Source: Clostridia bacterium (GTDB lineage: Bacteria > Bacillota > Clostridia > Christensenellales > CAG-138). From it: a stretch of DNA of 33,707 bases. The notes beneath the pieces were generated by a model that saw only the letters and a program-made list of their open reading frames with translations, did not search any database and was not told where the DNA came from. The stretch is from contig JAFXVP010000021.1 in assembly GCA_017524445.1 (NCBI GenBank), forward strand, positions 1 to 33,707, written 5' to 3'. This document shows positions 31,725 through 33,707 of the stretch, piece after piece (within the stretch, counting starts at the first letter, position 1; every line of letters starts with the position of its first letter). The translations under genes were made by a program, and so were the position numbers.

Positions 31725-33518
31725 ATGATTCGTACGCATGTTTTGATTTGCGGCGGTACGGGTTGTACCTCTTCCGGCAGCGTCAAGATCGCGGAAGCGC
31801 TGGAAGAACAGATCGCATTGAACGGCCTTGCAGATGAGATCAAGGTCGTACGCACGGGCTGCTTCGGCCTTTGCGCACTCGGTCCTGTCATGATCGTGTA
31901 CCCGGAGGGCACGTTCTACAGCCGCGTGAAGCTCGAGGACGTTCCGGAGATCGTTTCGGAGCACTTCCTGAAAGGCCGCGTCGTCGACCGTCTCGTGTAT
32001 CGTGAGACCGAAGGCGATGAAAAGGTCGAGGTCCCGTCCCTGCAGGAGACCGGCTTCTACAAGACGCAGATGCGTGTTGCGCTTCGCAACTGCGGCGTCA
32101 TCAACCCGGAACAGATCGACGAGTACATCGCGATGGACGGCTATGCCGCGCTCGGCAAGGTGCTCACCGAAATGACCCCGGAAGAAGTCATTCAGGTCAT
32201 GAAGGATTCCGGCCTTCGCGGCAGAGGCGGCGCGGGCTTCCCGACCGGCATGAAGTGGGACTTCGCGGCGCGCAACAAGGTTCCGCAGAAGTACGTGGTC
32301 TGCAACGCGGACGAGGGCGACCCCGGCGCGTTCATGGACCGTTCCGTCCTCGAAGGCGACCCGCATGCGGTCCTCGAGGCAATGGCGATCGCGGGCTATG
32401 CGATCGGCGCAAACAAGGGTTACATTTACGTCCGCGCAGAGTACCCGATCGCGGTCAAGCGTCTTGAGATCGCAATCGGTCAGGCGCGTGAATACAACCT
32501 GCTCGGCAAGGATATCTTCGGCACCGGCTTCGACTTCGACATCGAAGTACGTCTCGGCGCAGGCGCGTTCGTCTGCGGTGAAGAGACCGCGCTTCTGACC
32601 TCCATCGAGGGCAACCGCGGCGAGCCGAGAAACAAGCCACCGTTCCCGGCGAACAAGGGTCTGTTCGGTCAGCCGACGATCATCAACAACGTCGAAACGC
32701 TCGCGAACATCCCGCAGATCATCCTGAAGGGCGCAGAGTGGTTCGCTTCCATGGGTACCGAAAAGTCCAAGGGCACCAAGGTCTTCGCGCTCGGCGGCAA
32801 GATCGTCAACACCGGTCTTGTTGAGATCCCGATGGGAACCACGCTCCGTGAGATCATCTATGACATCGGCGGCGGCATCCCGAACGGCAAGAAATTCAAG
32901 GCAGTTCAGACCGGCGGTCCGTCCGGCGGCTGCATCCCGGCAGAGTATCTCGATCTGCCGATCGACTACGACAACCTGATTAAGATTGGCGCGATGATGG
33001 GCTCCGGCGGTATGATCGTCATGGACGAAACGACCTGCATGGTCGACGTCGCGCGCTTCTTCCTCGACTTCACGGTCGATGAGAGCTGCGGCAAGTGCAC
33101 CCCGTGCCGTATCGGTACGAGACGCCTTCTCGAAATGCTTGACAAGATCACGTCCGGCAACGGAACGCTCGAAGATCTCGACAAGATGGAAGAGCTCTGC
33201 AACTACATCAAGGCGAACGCGATGTGCGCACTCGGTCAGACGGCGCCGAACCCGGTTCTGTCCACGCTGAAGTACTTCCGCGACGAATACGAAGCACACG
33301 TTGTCGAGAAGCGCTGCCCGGCGGGCGTCTGCAAGAACCTCATGCACTATGAGATTCAGCCCGACAAGTGCCGCGGCTGCACGCTCTGCGCACGCAAGTG
33401 CCCCGCAAACGCGATCACCGGCAAGGTCAAGGAACCGCATGTCATCGACCAGTCGAAGTGCATCAAGTGCGGCGCCTGTATGGAGGGCTGCAAGTTCTCC
33501 GCCATCATCAAGAAATAA
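31725..33518 (+). CDS. nuoF: NADH-binding flavin subunit of bifurcating hydrogenase (NuoF/HydB/HndC)
   Basis: A 597-residue subunit that oxidises NADH through FMN and passes electrons to iron-sulfur centres. The N-terminal ferredoxin-like part (1-110, VLICGGTGCTSSG and RTGCFGLCALGP) precedes the NuoF core: GRGGAGFPTGMKW (NADH), CNADEGDPGAFMDR, GAGAFVCGEETALLTSIEG, and the [4Fe-4S] site SCGKCTPCRIGTRRLLEML. The C-terminal 60 residues add two ferredoxin clusters (CRGCTLCARKCP and CIKCGACMEGCK), the extended form of NADH-dependent/bifurcating hydrogenases rather than complex I. The next gene, after 11 nt, is hydA. Confidence 0.97.
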   Translation: MIRTHVLICGGTGCTSSGSVKIAEALEEQIALNGLADEIKVVRTGCFGLCALGPVMIVYPEGTFYSRVKLEDVPEIVSEHFLKGRVVDRLVYRETEGDEKVEVPSLQETGFYKTQMRVALRNCGVINPEQIDEYIAMDGYAALGKVLTEMTPEEVIQVMKDSGLRGRGGAGFPTGMKWDFAARNKVPQKYVVCNADEGDPGAFMDRSVLEGDPHAVLEAMAIAGYAIGANKGYIYVRAEYPIAVKRLEIAIGQAREYNLLGKDIFGTGFDFDIEVRLGAGAFVCGEETALLTSIEGNRGEPRNKPPFPANKGLFGQPTIINNVETLANIPQIILKGAEWFASMGTEKSKGTKVFALGGKIVNTGLVEIPMGTTLREIIYDIGGGIPNGKKFKAVQTGGPSGGCIPAEYLDLPIDYDNLIKIGAMMGSGGMIVMDETTCMVDVARFFLDFTVDESCGKCTPCRIGTRRLLEMLDKITSGNGTLEDLDKMEELCNYIKANAMCALGQTAPNPVLSTLKYFRDEYEAHVVEKRCPAGVCKNLMHYEIQPDKCRGCTLCARKCPANAITGKVKEPHVIDQSKCIKCGACMEGCKFSAIIKK

Positions 33519-33529
33519 GGAGGACGACC

Positions 33530-33707
33530 ATGGATACTGTTCACATGAAAATCAACGGAATGGAGATCGAAGTCCCCGCGAATTCCACGATTCTGGAAGC
33601 GGCGGAGCTTGCAGGTATCCGCATTCCGACTCTCTGCTACATGAAGCAAATCAACGCCATCGGCGCATGCCGTATGTGCGTGGTCGAAGTCAAGGGCGCT
33701 CGCTCGA
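33530..33707 (+). CDS. hydA: [FeFe] hydrogenase catalytic subunit, N-terminus (cut by window)
   Basis: Only the first 59 codons are present. ATG at 33530 follows AAGGAGG. The sequence begins MDTVHMKINGMEIEVPANST and continues into LCYMKQINAIGACRMCVVEVKGA. This is the plant-type [2Fe-2S] domain opening the catalytic subunit of NADH-dependent hydrogenases (HydA/HndD) and also NuoG. The combination with upstream HndB-like ferredoxin, long NuoF and HydS-like gene makes hydrogenase by far the more likely. The H-cluster domain would lie beyond the window edge. Confidence 0.88.
   Translation, partial: MDTVHMKINGMEIEVPANSTILEAAELAGIRIPTLCYMKQINAIGACRMCVVEVKGARS

Noticed and set aside
31344..33440. 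698-codon open frame antisense to the ferredoxin and nuoF genes
   Set aside because: Same shadow composition; the plus strand encodes a well-conserved NuoF with all cofactor motifs.

Overview
The window looks like a chromosomal segment of a strictly anaerobic, fermentative Clostridia-class Firmicute, perhaps from the gut Oscillospirales/Christensenellales range. The evidence is the GC-rich but Firmicute-style gene set, strong AGGAGG-type ribosome binding sites, a long clostridial-type HflX, a dockerin protein, a pgk-tpi fusion and an electron-bifurcating [FeFe]-hydrogenase operon. The exact lineage cannot be fixed from the sequence alone. Base composition and similarity were judged by eye; no search was run.

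Layout. (1) 1-3661, plus strand: recX (cut by the window edge), nnr (NAD(P)H-hydrate repair) and hflX, whose N-terminus carries a RadC/JAMM-like metal-site motif. (2) 3742-9272, plus strand: an exported zinc-metalloprotease-like protein with a C-terminal dockerin, then a large lipoprotein with four lamin-tail domains, a chitobiase-like domain and a CotH kinase domain. A strong bidirectional terminator follows. (3) 9317-10081, minus strand: an XRE regulator fused to a zinc ribbon. (4) 10.15-13.49 kb: an island-like segment. It holds one long, AT-richer minus-strand gene for a predicted RecB/Cas4-like PD-(D/E)XK nuclease. Both sides carry mosaics of short hairpins, and its ssrA-proximal end carries two 156/157-bp tandem units that copy the last 21 bp of ssrA. 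(5) 13491-14673, minus strand: ssrA (tmRNA), smpB and secG. (6) 14793-21879, minus strand: ruvC-ruvA-ruvB, a coiled-coil protein, an MBL-fold hydrolase, a pgk-tpi fusion and gpmI, tightly packed except for a 56-nt gap before pgk-tpi. (7) 22062-26051, plus strand: a five-gene cassette of PI-PLC-like phosphodiesterase, membrane-anchored EEP phosphohydrolase, flavodoxin, lipoprotein and lipase. (8) 26106-26927, minus strand: a membrane-anchored SH3b protein with a probable frameshifted 5' end. (9) 27117-33707, plus strand: an NADH-linked hydrogenase operon. Its structural genes (nuoE, ferredoxin, nuoF, start of hydA) are interrupted by a regulatory-looking block: two DRTGG-like proteins, two GHKL ATPases, a PHP phosphoesterase and a second H-cluster protein with sensory-type substitutions.

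How the genes work together. The hydrogenase operon would reoxidise NADH and ferredoxin from glycolysis (pgk-tpi, gpmI) to H2, with the inner block plausibly sensing H2 or redox state. ssrA-smpB form the ribosome-rescue system, and HflX is a ribosome-splitting GTPase. RuvABC resolves Holliday junctions, and RecX modulates RecA. The most promising under-described items are the nuclease island beside ssrA, the JAMM-like domain on HflX, the sensory-type H-cluster protein with its paired signalling genes, and the PI-PLC/EEP/lipase cassette.
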